A stretch of DNA of 64,000 nucleotides from Guptibacillus hwajinpoensis (GCF_005144865.1 NZ_SWFM01000001.1:682001-746000), one strand, 5' to 3'; positions 35,081 through 46,057 are shown, counted from the first letter of the stretch. A program made the numbers and translations. Notes: a model not told the origin generated them from the letters alone.

Positions 35081-36013
35081 TTATACGGTTACTTTAAGCT
35101 GATTAAACTCTTCTTCTGTACATGCAATCCAATGACCTTCCGTTACTTCACGAAGAACGCGTTTTTCACCGTTTTCAGTAAGGTGTTTTTCAGGATCATA
35201 GATTTTACGTCTTCTGGAACGTTCATATTCAGGATCTGGAAGTGGAATTGCTGAAAGCAATGACTGTGTATATGGGTGAAGTGGATTGCGATACAACTCT
35301 TCACTTTCTGCAAGCTCCACAATCTCACCACGATACATAACACCAATTCGATCGCTGATATATTTAACCATTGATAAATCATGCGCGATGAATAGATAAG
35401 TTAATCCCTTTTCACGTTGAAGCTTCTTCATCAGGTTAACAACTTGTGCCTGAATCGAAACATCAAGTGCAGAAATTGGCTCATCGGCAATGATGAACTC
35501 TGGATCTACTGCAAGTGCACGAGCAATTCCAATACGCTGTCGTTGTCCACCACTGAATTCGTGGGGATAGCGATTCGCATGCTCTTTGTTAAGACCAACC
35601 GTCTCAAGAAGCTCATGAACTTTATCCATACGAGCTTGCTTAGAGCTAGCAAGGCCATGAATATCAATACCTTCAGCGATGATATCAGAAACCGTCATAC
35701 GAGGATTAAGTGATGCATATGGATCCTGGAAGATCATCTGCATTTTACGATTGAATTTCTTCAATTCTTTAGCAGATTTCTTACCATGAACATCTTCCCC
35801 GTTAAAAATAACTTCTCCGTCTGTCGCATTGTAAAGACGAATAATTGTACGTCCTGTTGTCGATTTCCCACAACCAGACTCTCCAACTAATCCGAATGTT
35901 TCACCTTTATAAATATCAAACGTTAATCCATCAACAGCTTTCACAGTTCCTTTACCGACCTTGAAATGCTGTTTCAGATTTTTAATTTCGAGAAGTTTTT
36001 CTTGATTAGACAT
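35081..36013 (-). CDS. oppF: oligopeptide ABC transporter ATP-binding protein OppF
   Basis: 310 aa. ABC ATPase with Walker [16 protein letters not shown], signature [15 protein letters not shown], Walker [14 protein letters not shown] and the oligopeptide-family C-terminal extension ([14 protein letters not shown]). It pairs with OppD to power peptide import. The start is ATG 36013 ([13 protein letters not shown]), overlapping oppD by eight bases; the reading to 36049 lacks a ribosome site. Last gene of oppABCDF, followed by a terminator. Confidence 0.95.
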   Translation of the reverse strand: MSNQEKLLEIKNLKQHFKVGKGTVKAVDGLTFDIYKGETFGLVGESGCGKSTTGRTIIRLYNATDGEVIFNGEDVHGKKSAKELKKFNRKMQMIFQDPYASLNPRMTVSDIIAEGIDIHGLASSKQARMDKVHELLETVGLNKEHANRYPHEFSGGQRQRIGIARALAVDPEFIIADEPISALDVSIQAQVVNLMKKLQREKGLTYLFIAHDLSMVKYISDRIGVMYRGEIVELAESEELYRNPLHPYTQSLLSAIPLPDPEYERSRRRKIYDPEKHLTENGEKRVLREVTEGHWIACTEEEFNQLKVTV

Positions 36014-37076
36014 GTTTACCACCATCTTTCGCGCCAATAATCGGCTCATCCGGAGCCATACCTTGCATTCGTTTCTTAATCGCTGCAGGTGGTTCTACCT
36101 TAGGCGCCTTTTCATGCAAGAGCCATGTTGCTGCATAGTGAGTATCTGATACCTTGAACAGAGGAGGCTCCATTTCAGTATCAATTTGCATTGCATATGG
36201 GTTACGCGGTGCGAATGCATCACCTTTTGGAGGATCAAGTAGATCCGGAGGTGACCCAGGAATAGCAATTAGCTCTTCATCTGTTGAATCAAGGCTTGGC
36301 ATTGATCCGAGAAGTCCCCACGTGTAAGGATGCTGTGGGTTATAGAAAATCTCATCAACAGTTCCTGTTTCAACAATTTTACCAGCGTACATTACCGCAA
36401 CTCGATCAGCAATATTTGCTACAACACCTAGATCGTGTGTAATAAAGATAATCGAAGTTCCCATTTTTTCCTGTAGATCATTCAAAAGTTCAAGAATTTG
36501 AGCTTGAATTGTTACATCAAGTGCTGTTGTTGGTTCATCAGCAATGAGTACACGCGGATTACATGCAAGTGCAATCGCAATAACAACACGCTGTCTCATA
36601 CCACCCGAGAATTGGTGAGGATATTCAGTCACTCTTCCCTCAGCATTCGGAATGCCAACTAGTTTCAATAGCTCGATAGCTCGTTCTTTTGCTTCTGAAT
36701 TACTCATGTTCTGGTGCTTAATAAGACCTTCCATGATTTGCTTTCCAATTGTCATCGTTGGGTTAAGAGATGTCATCGGATCTTGGAAGATCATTGAGAT
36801 TTCTGAACCACGAATTTTTTGCATTTCCTTTTCAGGCAATTGAGCAAGATCACGATCGCCAAACTTAATTTCACCTTGCTTAATGCGTCCAGGAGGATTT
36901 GGAATCAAGCCCATAACGGCTTTAGATGTTACGGATTTACCTGATCCAGATTCTCCTACAATTGCTAATGTTTCACCTTTATTTAAATGGAAGTTTACTC
37001 CGCGAACTGCTTTGACTTCTCCAGCAAACGTATCAAAGGAGACGTGCAAATCGTTCACTTCTAGAATCTTTTCCAT
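36006..37076 (-). CDS. oppD: oligopeptide ABC transporter ATP-binding protein OppD
   Basis: 356 aa. Walker [17 protein letters not shown], signature [16 protein letters not shown], Walker [15 protein letters not shown], and a C-terminal extension with [10 protein letters not shown], where homologues usually have a Cys-rich iron-sulfur-like cluster; here the cysteines are absent. Forms a heterodimer with OppF. GGGGGG lies before the ATG. Twelve bases after oppC. Confidence 0.95.
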   Translation of the reverse strand: MEKILEVNDLHVSFDTFAGEVKAVRGVNFHLNKGETLAIVGESGSGKSVTSKAVMGLIPNPPGRIKQGEIKFGDRDLAQLPEKEMQKIRGSEISMIFQDPMTSLNPTMTIGKQIMEGLIKHQNMSNSEAKERAIELLKLVGIPNAEGRVTEYPHQFSGGMRQRVVIAIALACNPRVLIADEPTTALDVTIQAQILELLNDLQEKMGTSIIFITHDLGVVANIADRVAVMYAGKIVETGTVDEIFYNPQHPYTWGLLGSMPSLDSTDEELIAIPGSPPDLLDPPKGDAFAPRNPYAMQIDTEMEPPLFKVSDTHYAATWLLHEKAPKVEPPAAIKKRMQGMAPDEPIIGAKDGGKHV

Positions 37077-37088
37077 TCTAATTCCCCC

Positions 37089-38114
37089 CTATTTACGTAG
37101 CTTTGGATCAAATGCATCTCGAAGTCCATCACCAAGTAGGTTAAATGCAATCATAATAAGTGAAATGATGATTGACGGCCATAATACAAGGTGTGGATAA
37201 ATTTGTAAGCTTTTGAAACCATCGTTAATAATCGAACCAAGTGATGCTTCAGGTGGGCGAATACCAAGCCCGATAAAGCTAAGAAATGCTTCAAAGAAGA
37301 TTGCACTTGGAATTGTAAACATCGTTGTAATAATGATTTGTCCAAGTACGTTTGGAATTAAGTGTTTTCCAATAACACGGCCACTTGTCGCACCAAGTGT
37401 ACGAGATGCTAGTACAAATTCTTGCGTTTTAAGCTTCAATACTTGTCCACGAACAATACGCGACATACCAACCCAACCAGTGACGGAAAGGGCTAGGATA
37501 ATCGAGAATATCCCGGGCTCAAAGATTAAAATAAAGAGGATAATGAGAATTAAGTTAGGTATACCAACCAAAACTTCAATAATACGTTGTAAAATATTAT
37601 CAACACGACCGCCATAGTAGGCTGAAATTCCACCGTAAGCTACTCCGATTACAAAATCAATGAATGCGGCAGCTGCTGCAATGAATAAAGAGATACGAGT
37701 ACCTTGCCACACACGCGTCCATTGGTCACGACCGAATCCGTCAGTTCCAAACCAAAAGTACTCATCAACACCCTTTGCTTCATACTGATCCGTACCTCGA
37801 ATATCAACACCATTTAATCCTAGGAACTCAATGTTCTCAAGTACAGGTACTTTAGCAGGAAGTTTCGCTCTTGATAAGTCCTGTTGAGAATATGAGTATT
37901 CATTCATTCCAGGCCCAATGATTGACATCAGAATGATAATTAAGATAATAATCAGTCCTGTAATAGCACCCGGATTTTTCTTTAATCGTCTCCATGCATC
38001 TTTCCAAAAACCAGTACTTTCACCGGCAATCTGTTCGTTCTCTAGAACATCGGTATTAGCGGGTTGAAACATGTGGTCTGAAAGTTCATCTAGTTTCTCT
38101 TGTTTCATACTCAT
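37089..38114 (-). CDS. oppC: oligopeptide ABC transporter permease OppC
   Basis: 341 aa. N-terminal OppC_N segment with one membrane helix (GAITGLIIILIIILMSIIG), then five more; the EAA-type cytoplasmic loop GMSRIVRGQVLKLKTQEFV contacts the ATPases. Its start shares one base with the oppB stop (TAATG), with GGAGG nine bases upstream. Imports oligopeptides of mixed sequence. Confidence 0.94.
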   Translation of the reverse strand: MSMKQEKLDELSDHMFQPANTDVLENEQIAGESTGFWKDAWRRLKKNPGAITGLIIILIIILMSIIGPGMNEYSYSQQDLSRAKLPAKVPVLENIEFLGLNGVDIRGTDQYEAKGVDEYFWFGTDGFGRDQWTRVWQGTRISLFIAAAAAFIDFVIGVAYGGISAYYGGRVDNILQRIIEVLVGIPNLILIILFILIFEPGIFSIILALSVTGWVGMSRIVRGQVLKLKTQEFVLASRTLGATSGRVIGKHLIPNVLGQIIITTMFTIPSAIFFEAFLSFIGLGIRPPEASLGSIINDGFKSLQIYPHLVLWPSIIISLIMIAFNLLGDGLRDAFDPKLRK

Positions 38115-39043
38115 TAATCTTTACCTCCCGCTAAACGAATTCGAGGATCGATAATACCATACATGACATCTACCAGTAAGATAACTACGATAAATAATAA
38201 ACTATAGAAAAGCGTCGTGCCCATAATAATTGGGAAATCGTTCGTCATAATTGAATTAACAAACTTTTCTCCAAGTCCTGGAATAACGAAAATCTGCTCA
38301 ATTACAAGAGTACCTGTCATTAGAGCTACAACCAGTGGTCCCATAATAGTAATGATAGGTATAGAAGCATTACGGATTGTATGTCTAATAACAACCGCTG
38401 TGCTACTTAAGCCTTTCGCTTTCGCTGTTGTAATATAGTCCTGTCCAAGAACCTCTAGCATTTCCGTTCTCATAAAACGAGCAATGGTAGCTACAACAAT
38501 CGAAGCAATTGCAATCGTCGGCATGATCGTATAAGCGAAACCATCCCAGTATGCAACTGGTAGTAGCCCCCACTTAACACCAAGCCAGTACTGCATTAGG
38601 CCAGCAATAACAAAGTTTGGTATAGAGATACCAAGTACAGCGATGACCATTGTCCCGTAATCAAGGAATGAATTATGTCTAAGTGCTGCGATAATACCAA
38701 GGAATAATCCAATTATCGTTCCAAGTACTATCGACTGAAATCCTAAATAGGCTGAAGCCCCAATCCGTTCACCAATAATCGTTGATACTTCACGACCATC
38801 CTGCTGGAAGGATACCCCAAGATCACCAACGAATAAGTTCTTCATATAATTGAAGTATTGAACAGCAACTGGATCATTTAACCCATACTTTTCATTTAAT
38901 TGAACAATTTGTGTATCTGTTAGCTTTTCCTGGTTATTAAACGGTGTACCAGGGAGAAGCTTCATTAGAAAAAACGTTAGCGAAGCAATAATTAGGAAGG
39001 TAATAATCATTGATACTACTCTTCCGCCAATATAACGTCCCAC
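38114..39043 (-). CDS. oppB: oligopeptide ABC transporter permease OppB
   Basis: 309 aa from GTG 39043 (GRYIGGRVVSMIITF), with GAGGAGG nine bases upstream; the TTG at 39061 is part of that site. Six membrane helices, the first family motif FFLMKLLPGTPF and the EAA loop RFMRTEMLEVLGQDYITTAKAKG. It is separated from oppA by 176 bases that contain a terminator-like hairpin. Confidence 0.94.
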   Translation of the reverse strand: MGRYIGGRVVSMIITFLIIASLTFFLMKLLPGTPFNNQEKLTDTQIVQLNEKYGLNDPVAVQYFNYMKNLFVGDLGVSFQQDGREVSTIIGERIGASAYLGFQSIVLGTIIGLFLGIIAALRHNSFLDYGTMVIAVLGISIPNFVIAGLMQYWLGVKWGLLPVAYWDGFAYTIMPTIAIASIVVATIARFMRTEMLEVLGQDYITTAKAKGLSSTAVVIRHTIRNASIPIITIMGPLVVALMTGTLVIEQIFVIPGLGEKFVNSIMTNDFPIIMGTTLFYSLLFIVVILLVDVMYGIIDPRIRLAGGKD

Positions 39044-39168
39044 TACAACCAACCTCCTCAATAGATACCTGCTTATATAGTATAAGTCGAATTTTGCAAT
39101 ATCACTAGAAAAAATTTTCTATTTATTTCATTTTCTAGTTTCATTTCGACATATTTCTTATTACAGGT

Positions 39169-39205
39169 AAAAAAGAGAGCATATGTCAGGATGACATATA
39201 CTCTC
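39169..39205 (-). terminator. terminator-like hairpin between oppA and oppB
   Basis: Minus strand: a stem of 14 positions with one mismatch (39205-39192 with 39188-39175), a three-base loop and T6. Placed after the binding-protein gene and before the permease genes, it probably lets most transcripts stop after oppA, so the binding protein is made in excess. That role is inference from similar operons. Confidence 0.75.
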
Positions 39206-39219
39206 CTGAAAATCTAAAA

Positions 39220-40911
39220 TTATTTACCTTCGATCTTAACCCACTTGTAAGATGCATCTGCACCAAATGTGTGTACATAGTAGTTCTTGATGTAAGGCTT
39301 TTGAATGATAGCAAGTCCACGCTGATAAGTTGGAACGATCGCAATATCTTCTTCCATTAGTACTTTCTCAGCTTGTTGCATCATGTCCCAACGCTTCTCA
39401 AGATCTGTTTCTTTCTTAGCATCTGAAACGAGCTGGTCATACTTTTCGCTTGAGTAACCCATGCGGTTGTATGCTCCATCAGTTTCAAACATATAAAGGA
39501 ATGTCATTGGATCTGGATAGTCAGGTCCCCAACCACCAGTTGAAATATCAAAATCACCTGAATCTTCAAGGTCAAGGAATTGCTTCCAAGGTTGCTTGTT
39601 AATTGTGATTTTCAAGCCATCAAGCTTTGATTCAAACTGCTCTTTCGCATATTCAGCAATTGTAGAAGAAAGTTCCGTATCAGTTGTTAGGAATTCAAAT
39701 TCTACAGAGTCAGTTCCAAGAGCTTTAAGCCCTGCTTCCCATGCTTCTTTAGCTTCTGCTTCACCTTGATCAGCGAAGAAACCATCTTTAGCAAATTCAC
39801 GGAAGTCATCACCATTAGGGCCTTTAACAAAATCTTTTGGTACAAAGTACTTCGCCGCAACTGAACCGTTGTTTAGAAGAACATTTACAAGCCCTTCACG
39901 ATCATATGCAAGGTATAGTGCTTTACGAATATCTTTATTTGCTAGTGCTTCATTCTTTCCTTGGTTTAGACGAAGGAAGAACATTGTTGGTTCAAGAATA
40001 GTTGAGAAATCTTCTCCACCTTTAAACTGATCAACGAAGTCAGCATCAAGAGTAGCACGGTCAACTTTTCCAGTATCATATAGGTTAACACTTGTAGCAG
40101 TGTCTTTAACAATTTTAACTGTGATTTCTTCAAGGTTTACAACTTCAGCATCCCAATATTCAGGATTCTTTTTGTAGTTCCAGCCTTCACCGTGATTCCA
40201 CTCAGAGAAAACGAATGGTCCGTTGTAAAGCATAGTATCTGCTTCAAGAGCGAAATCTTTACCCTTTTCTTCAGCAAATGCTTTAGGCTGTGGATAGAAT
40301 GTTGCAAAAGTAAGTAGTGACTTAAAGTAAGGAACTTTAGTATCAACAGTGACTTCTAAAGTCTTTTCGTCTACTGCTTTAGCTCCAAGCTCTTCTACTT
40401 TACCGTAAAGAGGATCGCCTTCAGTAATGATAGCATTACCATTCTTGATTCCTGCAGTACCAAACATAGAAGCGTAAGGAGAGATTGTTTCAGGATTTAG
40501 TGCTTTATGCCAAGCATAGATGAAATCTTCTGCAGTTACAGCAGAACCGTCAGACCATTTCGCATCGTCGCGAATTGTGAAAGTATAGACAGTTTCGCCG
40601 TCTTTTTCTTCTTCTTTAGGTTCTTCAGCAGCAACACCTAGTGTTGGCTCGTTGTTTTCGTCAAGGCGATAAAGACCTTCGAAAACCTGGTTCATAGCGT
40701 TAAACGATGTTGCATCAGTTGCCTGCGTTGTATCCATTGATGGAATTTCAGCAGTTGCGTATAAATTCATTACTTGTTCAGAAGCAGAGTCTCCGTCGCC
40801 TTCTCCGCCACCATTGTTCCCCCCGTTGTTTGAGCCGCCGCCGCAAGCCGACAGGAATACACTCAATACAAGCACAAGAGATAGGACAAGAGTCCATCTT
40901 GATTTCTTCAT
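39220..40911 (-). CDS. oppA: oligopeptide-binding lipoprotein OppA
   Basis: 563 aa. MKKSRWTLVLSLVLVLSVFL plus LSAC forms a lipoprotein signal peptide with Cys23 as the lipidated residue, followed by a Gly/Asn/Ser-rich linker. The rest is a family 5 extracellular solute-binding protein (ATDATSFNAMNQVFEGLYRL, WSDGSAVTAEDFIYAWHKAL, NKDIRKALYLAYDREGLV). It captures peptides at the outer membrane face for OppBC. In Bacillus it also imports Phr signalling peptides. GGGAGG precedes the ATG; a TATAAT box lies about 106 bases upstream (41022-41017). Confidence 0.95.
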   Translation of the reverse strand: MKKSRWTLVLSLVLVLSVFLSACGGGSNNGGNNGGGEGDGDSASEQVMNLYATAEIPSMDTTQATDATSFNAMNQVFEGLYRLDENNEPTLGVAAEEPKEEEKDGETVYTFTIRDDAKWSDGSAVTAEDFIYAWHKALNPETISPYASMFGTAGIKNGNAIITEGDPLYGKVEELGAKAVDEKTLEVTVDTKVPYFKSLLTFATFYPQPKAFAEEKGKDFALEADTMLYNGPFVFSEWNHGEGWNYKKNPEYWDAEVVNLEEITVKIVKDTATSVNLYDTGKVDRATLDADFVDQFKGGEDFSTILEPTMFFLRLNQGKNEALANKDIRKALYLAYDREGLVNVLLNNGSVAAKYFVPKDFVKGPNGDDFREFAKDGFFADQGEAEAKEAWEAGLKALGTDSVEFEFLTTDTELSSTIAEYAKEQFESKLDGLKITINKQPWKQFLDLEDSGDFDISTGGWGPDYPDPMTFLYMFETDGAYNRMGYSSEKYDQLVSDAKKETDLEKRWDMMQQAEKVLMEEDIAIVPTYQRGLAIIQKPYIKNYYVHTFGADASYKWVKIEGK

Positions 40912-41360
40912 GCTGTGTGACCTCCCTTAAAATATGTAGCTATAAAAGCTAATGTACGTGGAACAAAATTCATCAAATTATCTAACAATTCATTTGACTC
41001 CTTCGCCACAATTCGTATTATACAAGTTTTCTAACTATTTTGCATATGCTTTTTTAACGCAAATTTACAAAAACCGCGTCAGGATTACGTTTGGATAACA
41101 GAAAATAGTCATTTAGTCCTAGTATTAATTCTCTGTTTTTTGGGTAATTTTAAATTCTTACAAGGAAATGTATGAAAATCTATCTAGACCCCTTACCTGA
41201 AAGTATGTAGTATATTTCTCTGTATATCGTATGCATAACCCCGAATTTTCTGAAAAAATTACCAATTGTAAATGCTCTTGCGTATTATTCCATGGTTTCT
41301 ATTGTTCTTGCTCAGTTCTTTTTTTATACTGAATAAGAGAAAGAAAAATTGGGGGCATTT
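40912..41360. other. 449-bp intergenic region between oppA and the DUF3899-like gene
   Basis: A+T-rich divergent promoter region. A TATAAT on the minus strand at 41022-41017 is a plausible oppA -10. No open frame with a ribosome site and no strong hairpin were seen in the rest. Confidence 0.5.
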
Positions 41361-41732
41361 ATGAAATCACTCATGTTAAAATCATCACTTCTTATTATAC
41401 TCGTACTTGTTTCATCAATCATTATTTCAATAACATCTGATGAAGGTTTTGGTGTTCAAGCCGTAACTGATCTTCTCTTTATGATTGGACTTGCTATGCT
41501 TCTTATTGGTGCTGCACTTCACGTTGTGCAAACTGGCTTTTTTGATGGAATCGTTTATTCTTTTAAGCGCTACTTCAAAAGTAGCACAAAGCATCAAATG
41601 ATCGAAGAGGATAAAAGTGAATTGAGCTATCAGTTAAATTATGACAATCCTATCACATACCCGGTATTAATTTCAGGGGCATTTTGGACGATACTTACGA
41701 TAATTATTTCAATTGTGATTGTAAGTACTTAA
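41361..41732 (+). CDS. DUF3899-like membrane protein
   Basis: 123 aa from ATG 41361 with GGGGG five bases upstream; the TTG at 41349 overlaps that site. Two N-terminal membrane helices (SLLIILVLVSSIIISI and LLFMIGLAMLLIGAAL), a cytoplasmic loop (YSFKRYFKSSTKHQMIEED) and a C-terminal helix (LISGAFWTILTIIISIVIV). This size and layout match DUF3899 proteins often found near opp or trpS in Bacilli. Function unknown. Confidence 0.6.
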   Translation: MKSLMLKSSLLIILVLVSSIIISITSDEGFGVQAVTDLLFMIGLAMLLIGAALHVVQTGFFDGIVYSFKRYFKSSTKHQMIEEDKSELSYQLNYDNPITYPVLISGAFWTILTIIISIVIVST

Positions 41733-41736
41733 CTTC

Positions 41737-41766
41737 TTGCATGCCTCGTTTTAAATAAGCTATACT
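41737..41766 (+). promoter_or_regulatory. sigma-A promoter of the trpS leader
   Basis: TTGCAT at 41737-41742, an 18-base spacer and TATACT at 41761-41766. It directly precedes the T-box leader. Confidence 0.65.
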
Positions 41767-41772
41767 AAGTAT

Positions 41773-42037
41773 GGATATAGGATACAGATCGGCTATGATA
41801 AAGAGTAGTACAATCCGTTGTGATGAATAGAGAGCCTGTGGTTGGTGAAAACAGGTATCACACTTATTGGAATGGACTTTTGAGCCCCTTTGCTGAACAG
41901 TCAGTAGGTAAAGGCGTGAGCATTCACGTTATCACTAGCGGTTTTGTTAGAAACCATAAGTGATCCAGTCTAACTGGATAAGCAGGGTGGCACCACGGTC
42001 CATTCGTCCCTAGCAATAGGGATGAATGGGCCTTTTT
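41773..42037 (+). promoter_or_regulatory. T-box riboswitch (tRNA-Trp) controlling trpS
   Basis: Leader with the T-box sequence AGGGTGGCACCACG at 41984-41997. A 15-bp terminator stem (41997-42011 with 42018-42032) plus T5 follows, and overlaps the antiterminator partner. A TGG in GGAATGGAC at 41873-41875 is the likely specifier codon for Trp. Uncharged tRNA-Trp should pair with the specifier and the TGGC of the T-box, allowing read-through into trpS. The 5' boundary is approximate. Confidence 0.92.
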
Positions 42038-42060
42038 GTATTCTATTGCATTGATTTTGA

Positions 42061-43062
<1,002 letters not shown>

Positions 43063-43064
43063 TA

Positions 43065-43094
43065 AAAGAAGGCTGCCATCTGGCAGCCTTCTTT
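43065..43094. terminator. bidirectional terminator between trpS and yjbA
   Basis: A 13-bp perfect stem (43065-43077 with 43082-43094) with a four-base loop, between convergent genes. Confidence 0.88.
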
Positions 43095-43099
43095 ACGTC

Positions 43100-43846
43100 T
43101 TAATTGACATGTGTACCTTTTTCAAGTTCCCATATTTTCTCGAAGTATGGTTGGCCTTTAATAATTCGTTCGCATATTTGTTCATGCTTCATAGACCAGC
43201 CTGCTTTTACTTCCCGGTATAGCCCTTCCCATGCCTCGTCCATTTCCATGCTCTGGATTTGAATGTATTTCTTTGGCTGGCATTCCGTAAACCAGTATCT
43301 AATTTCTGCTGAGTTGCCACTTGAATAAAGGTGATCAAGTGCCATGAACAATAACTGTTTTAATTGCCTTTCCTTTCTCGTCAAACCCATCATAATATCA
43401 GGTCCAGGAGATAAAATGTGATGCTCCTTAACAGGTTGATTCTCCTCGAAAGGATAAATTGTAGCCTCTACATCAGCAACCATCTCATAAACAGCTTTTT
43501 CCTGTCTTGGAATCACCCTGCTTTTGCGAATCGGAATTTTATATCCAAGTGTATCAATCACCATCACACCTCTACCATCCGTTGCAAGGAAGCAATACTC
43601 CAAAGGTGATCGTTCATTGTTTTTACGAATGTAACTTTGTTGAAAAACATCGCTAAGTAAACTCTCTGGAAGCTCAGATAAATCATTCTCAATATAGTGA
43701 TACAAAAGAGATTCCACCTTGATCACAGGCACCTGATCCAACAGCTCAATAAAATCATCTTTTCTCCATTCATGAAAATCACAAACGTTATATCCGTTTT
43801 CCTCACCTTCAAACCAATTCACCCAAACATCCCGCAAATACAACAT
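43100..43846 (-). CDS. yjbA: YjbA-like conserved protein (UPF0736/DUF3603)
   Basis: 248 aa, as in B. subtilis YjbA, and in the same place beside trp[21 protein letters not shown] is the conserved start; the rest has [15 protein letters not shown] and [20 protein letters not shown]. Soluble, no known domain function. The start at 43846 has GAGGGG seven bases upstream. Its upstream side opens into the repeat-rich region. Confidence 0.88.
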   Translation of the reverse strand: MLYLRDVWVNWFEGEENGYNVCDFHEWRKDDFIELLDQVPVIKVESLLYHYIENDLSELPESLLSDVFQQSYIRKNNERSPLEYCFLATDGRGVMVIDTLGYKIPIRKSRVIPRQEKAVYEMVADVEATIYPFEENQPVKEHHILSPGPDIMMGLTRKERQLKQLLFMALDHLYSSGNSAEIRYWFTECQPKKYIQIQSMEMDEAWEGLYREVKAGWSMKHEQICERIIKGQPYFEKIWELEKGTHVN

Positions 43847-43953
43847 TTGGCTACCCCTCACTTCGCTACTGTTGTTTGTAAAAACAGTATAGTCAGGACC
43901 AAGTCAAAATATTCCATGATAAGCATATTCGTTGGAAAAGATTAATAGAACAT

Positions 43954-44445
43954 GAAAAGCGGAGACGAGCGTTTAGAAACGGAGATATTGGAACTCTTGA
44001 ATAGGAACACGCTCTTTGTGTTCCTGTGAAAGAGTGAAATATCGCAGTTTCTGCGAGTTGCAGCTAGATCTATGAAAAGCGCAAGCGGCCGTTAAGACCC
44101 GACAGGCACTGGAGCCTTTCAAAATGAACACGCTCTTTGTGTTCATTTTGAAAGGTGAAGTGACCGAGGGGCTGGCCGCTGCAGCTGGATCACAAGAAAA
44201 GCGGAAGTGGGCGTTTAGACATGGCAGGCACTGCAGCCTTTTAATATGAACACGCTTTTTGTGTTCATATTAAAAGGTGAAGTGACAGAGTGTCTGCCCA
44301 CTGCAGCTGGATCTCACGAAAAGCGGAAGCGGGCGTTTAGGTCCGACAAGCGCTGGAAGGATTTCATTTGAACACGCTCTTTGTGTTCAAATAAAATCCT
44401 GAAGCGACTCGAGGACCTGCCCACTGCAGCTGGATCTTATCTCAT
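43954..44445. repeat. tandem array of four ~120-bp palindromic repeats
   Basis: Units start with GAAAAGCG-type sequence at 43954, 44074, 44196 and 44318 and end with GCAGCTGGATC-type sequence; lengths are 120, 122, 122 and 128 bp. Each has a central hairpin around GAACACGCTCTTTGTGTTC whose outer arms differ between units but stay complementary. An outer stem (AGCGGCC/GGCCGCT in unit 2, AGTGGGC/GCCCACT in unit 3) also covaries. No coding frame has a ribosome site. A truncated fifth unit begins at 44446. Confidence 0.88.
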
Positions 44446-44475
44446 GAAAAGTGAAGACGAACAATTAGGAGCGTT

Positions 44476-44570
44476 AGCGACGAAGAGGCTCACCGCCCGC
44501 CTGCGGAAAGCTGGCAGGAGCGCAAATCAATCGCTACTCTTATTGCAACAAAGTATAGGAAAATAGTCTT
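44476..44570. repeat. MITE-like dispersed repeat, fragment C1
   Basis: Only the right half is present: GAGCGTTAGCGACGAAGAGG, CACCGCCCGCCTGCGG, and the end TTGCAACAAAGTATAGGAAA followed by TAGTCTT. It is joined to the truncated fifth palindrome unit. Confidence 0.7.
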
Positions 44571-44577
44571 AATAATA

Positions 44578-44800
44578 GGCTCTTTTCTAAAAGATTGTTG
44601 CATTTGAAACAAATATTGAAAAGACCACACTTAGTAATTGGAGCGGAAGGATGCTCGACTCCTGCGGGACGAGCGGGACAGGTGAGACCCCGCAGGAGCG
44701 TTAGCGACGAGGAGGCTCACCGCCCGCCCCGCGGAAAGCGAGCATCCTGGAGCGGAAATTAACCCACTCATATAGCAACAATGTTTACGAAAAGAGTCTT
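44578..44800. repeat. MITE-like dispersed repeat, copy C2 (most complete, ~223 bp)
   Basis: Left end GGCTCTTTTCTAAAAGATTG and right end GCAACAATGTTTACGAAAAG then AGTCTT form imperfect terminal inverted repeats. The interior GAGCGGAAGGATGCTCGACT to AGCGAGCATCCTGGAGCGG is a self-complementary G+C-rich block. AATAATA flanks it on both sides (44571-44577 and 44801-44807), consistent with a target-site duplication. Confidence 0.82.
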
Positions 44801-44872
44801 AATAATAAAAACAAAAAACACCCCCTGTCTTGAAGTGACCCCCGTCAAGTAGACGGAAATTAAAAAGCATTC

Positions 44873-45752
44873 TTATGCAGCCTGAGCTCTATATTTATAG
44901 GGACTCAGGTTGTTTAGTTTCTTTTGAAATCTCTGGTGATTGTAAAAACGTATGTATTTGTGGACTGCATTTTTAACCTCTTCAGAAGTTCGGAAAGAGG
45001 TTAAGTGAAAACATTCTGCTTTAAAGTGACTGAAAAAATTCTCCATACAAGCATTGTCCCAACAGTTTCCCTTCCTGGACATACTTGATTTCATCTTGTA
45101 CTTATTAAGCAGTTTGTTATATTGTTTTGATGTATATTGGAATCCTTGATCGCTGTGAAGCATTATGCCTTTTACACTTCGTTTTTTTTCTAGCCTTCTT
45201 TACTGTATCCATTACTAATTTAAGGTCATTTCTTCTTCCGATTTTATAAGCTATTATTTCGTTGTTATACAAGTCCTTAATGGCAGATAGATACAATTTT
45301 TGCCCATTAAAAATTAAATAGGTAATGTCGGTTACCCATTTTTTATTTGGTTCTGAAGCTTGAAAGTCCCGGTTCAAATGGTTACCTGAGATAACATAAG
45401 CTTCCTTCTTACCGTAGTAAGGACGTTTCCTTCTGATGATGGCTTTAATACCTAATTCTCCCATTAAGCGTTGAACTCGTTTGTGATTAATATGTAGATT
45501 ATGCATCGACTTAAGCCAAATATGTACCCTTCGATAACCATAAATCCCTTTGAGTTTGGTATGACACTTCACAATCAATTTCTTGATTTTATGATCTTCT
45601 ACCTGTTTAAGAGAAGGGGATTCTAGGCGTTTTAACCACTTGTAATATCCAGCCCTTGATACACCTGTAAGCTTGCATAGAAGTTGGACGGTGTATTTCT
45701 TAGACATCTCTTTAATAACCTCATACTTTTTACTGGTAGTTACGGCTTCCAT
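44873..45752 (-). pseudogene. IS3-family transposase orfB, frameshifted
   Basis: Integrase-core transposase (HTH_21 plus rve DDE). The first part (45752 to about 45170) has GYRRVHIWLKSM, EPNKKWVTDITYL with the first Asp. The second part (about 45165-44873) has LHSDQGFQYTS with the second Asp and NCWDNACMENFFSHFK with the catalytic Glu. They are in different frames: a run of eight A on the minus strand (about 45186-45193) has one base too many; with seven A the frames join as KKRSVKGIMLHSDQG. Either a true mutation or a homopolymer read error. Confidence 0.85.
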
Positions 45753-45760
45753 TCCCCCTT

Positions 45761-46057
45761 TTACTTTCCTAAGAGCTTTTTTAATATTTCATTCTCAGCT
45801 TCTAATCGTTTGATTTTTTCTTCTGGATCCTCAGGACGAGTCTTTGGTCTTCCTATTCCAGACCCTTTAGCTTTCCCACGCTTCTCCTCAAGACCCTTTA
45901 TTCCTTCTGCCTCGAAGTGTTGAACCCACCGGCGAACAATTTTATGGTCAATTTCTAATTCTCTTCCTACTGTTTTGTAACCCATTCCCTCTTTCAGATA
46001 CATATCTACAGCTTTTTTCTTAAATGGCACATCATATGTTTTCCTAATTTTCCCCAT
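45761..46057 (-). CDS. IS3-family transposase orfA (helix-turn-helix)
   Basis: 98 aa. FKKKAVDMYLKEGMGYKTVG and IDHKIVRRWVQHFEAEGI form the insertion-element HTH, then a charged linker and a C-terminal leucine-zipper-like EEKIKRLEAENEILKKLLGK that mediates multimerisation. orfB begins just after. In intact elements OrfAB is made by -1 frameshifting between the two genes; here orfB has a second, disabling shift. Confidence 0.88.
   Translation of the reverse strand: MGKIRKTYDVPFKKKAVDMYLKEGMGYKTVGRELEIDHKIVRRWVQHFEAEGIKGLEEKRGKAKGSGIGRPKTRPEDPEEKIKRLEAENEILKKLLGK

Noticed and set aside
43954..44445. CRISPR array
   Set aside because: The units are large imperfect palindromes with no unique spacers of constant size and no cas genes nearby.
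44381..44566. Short frame in the tandem palindromes
   Set aside because: It crosses a repeat boundary and has no Shine-Dalgarno sequence.
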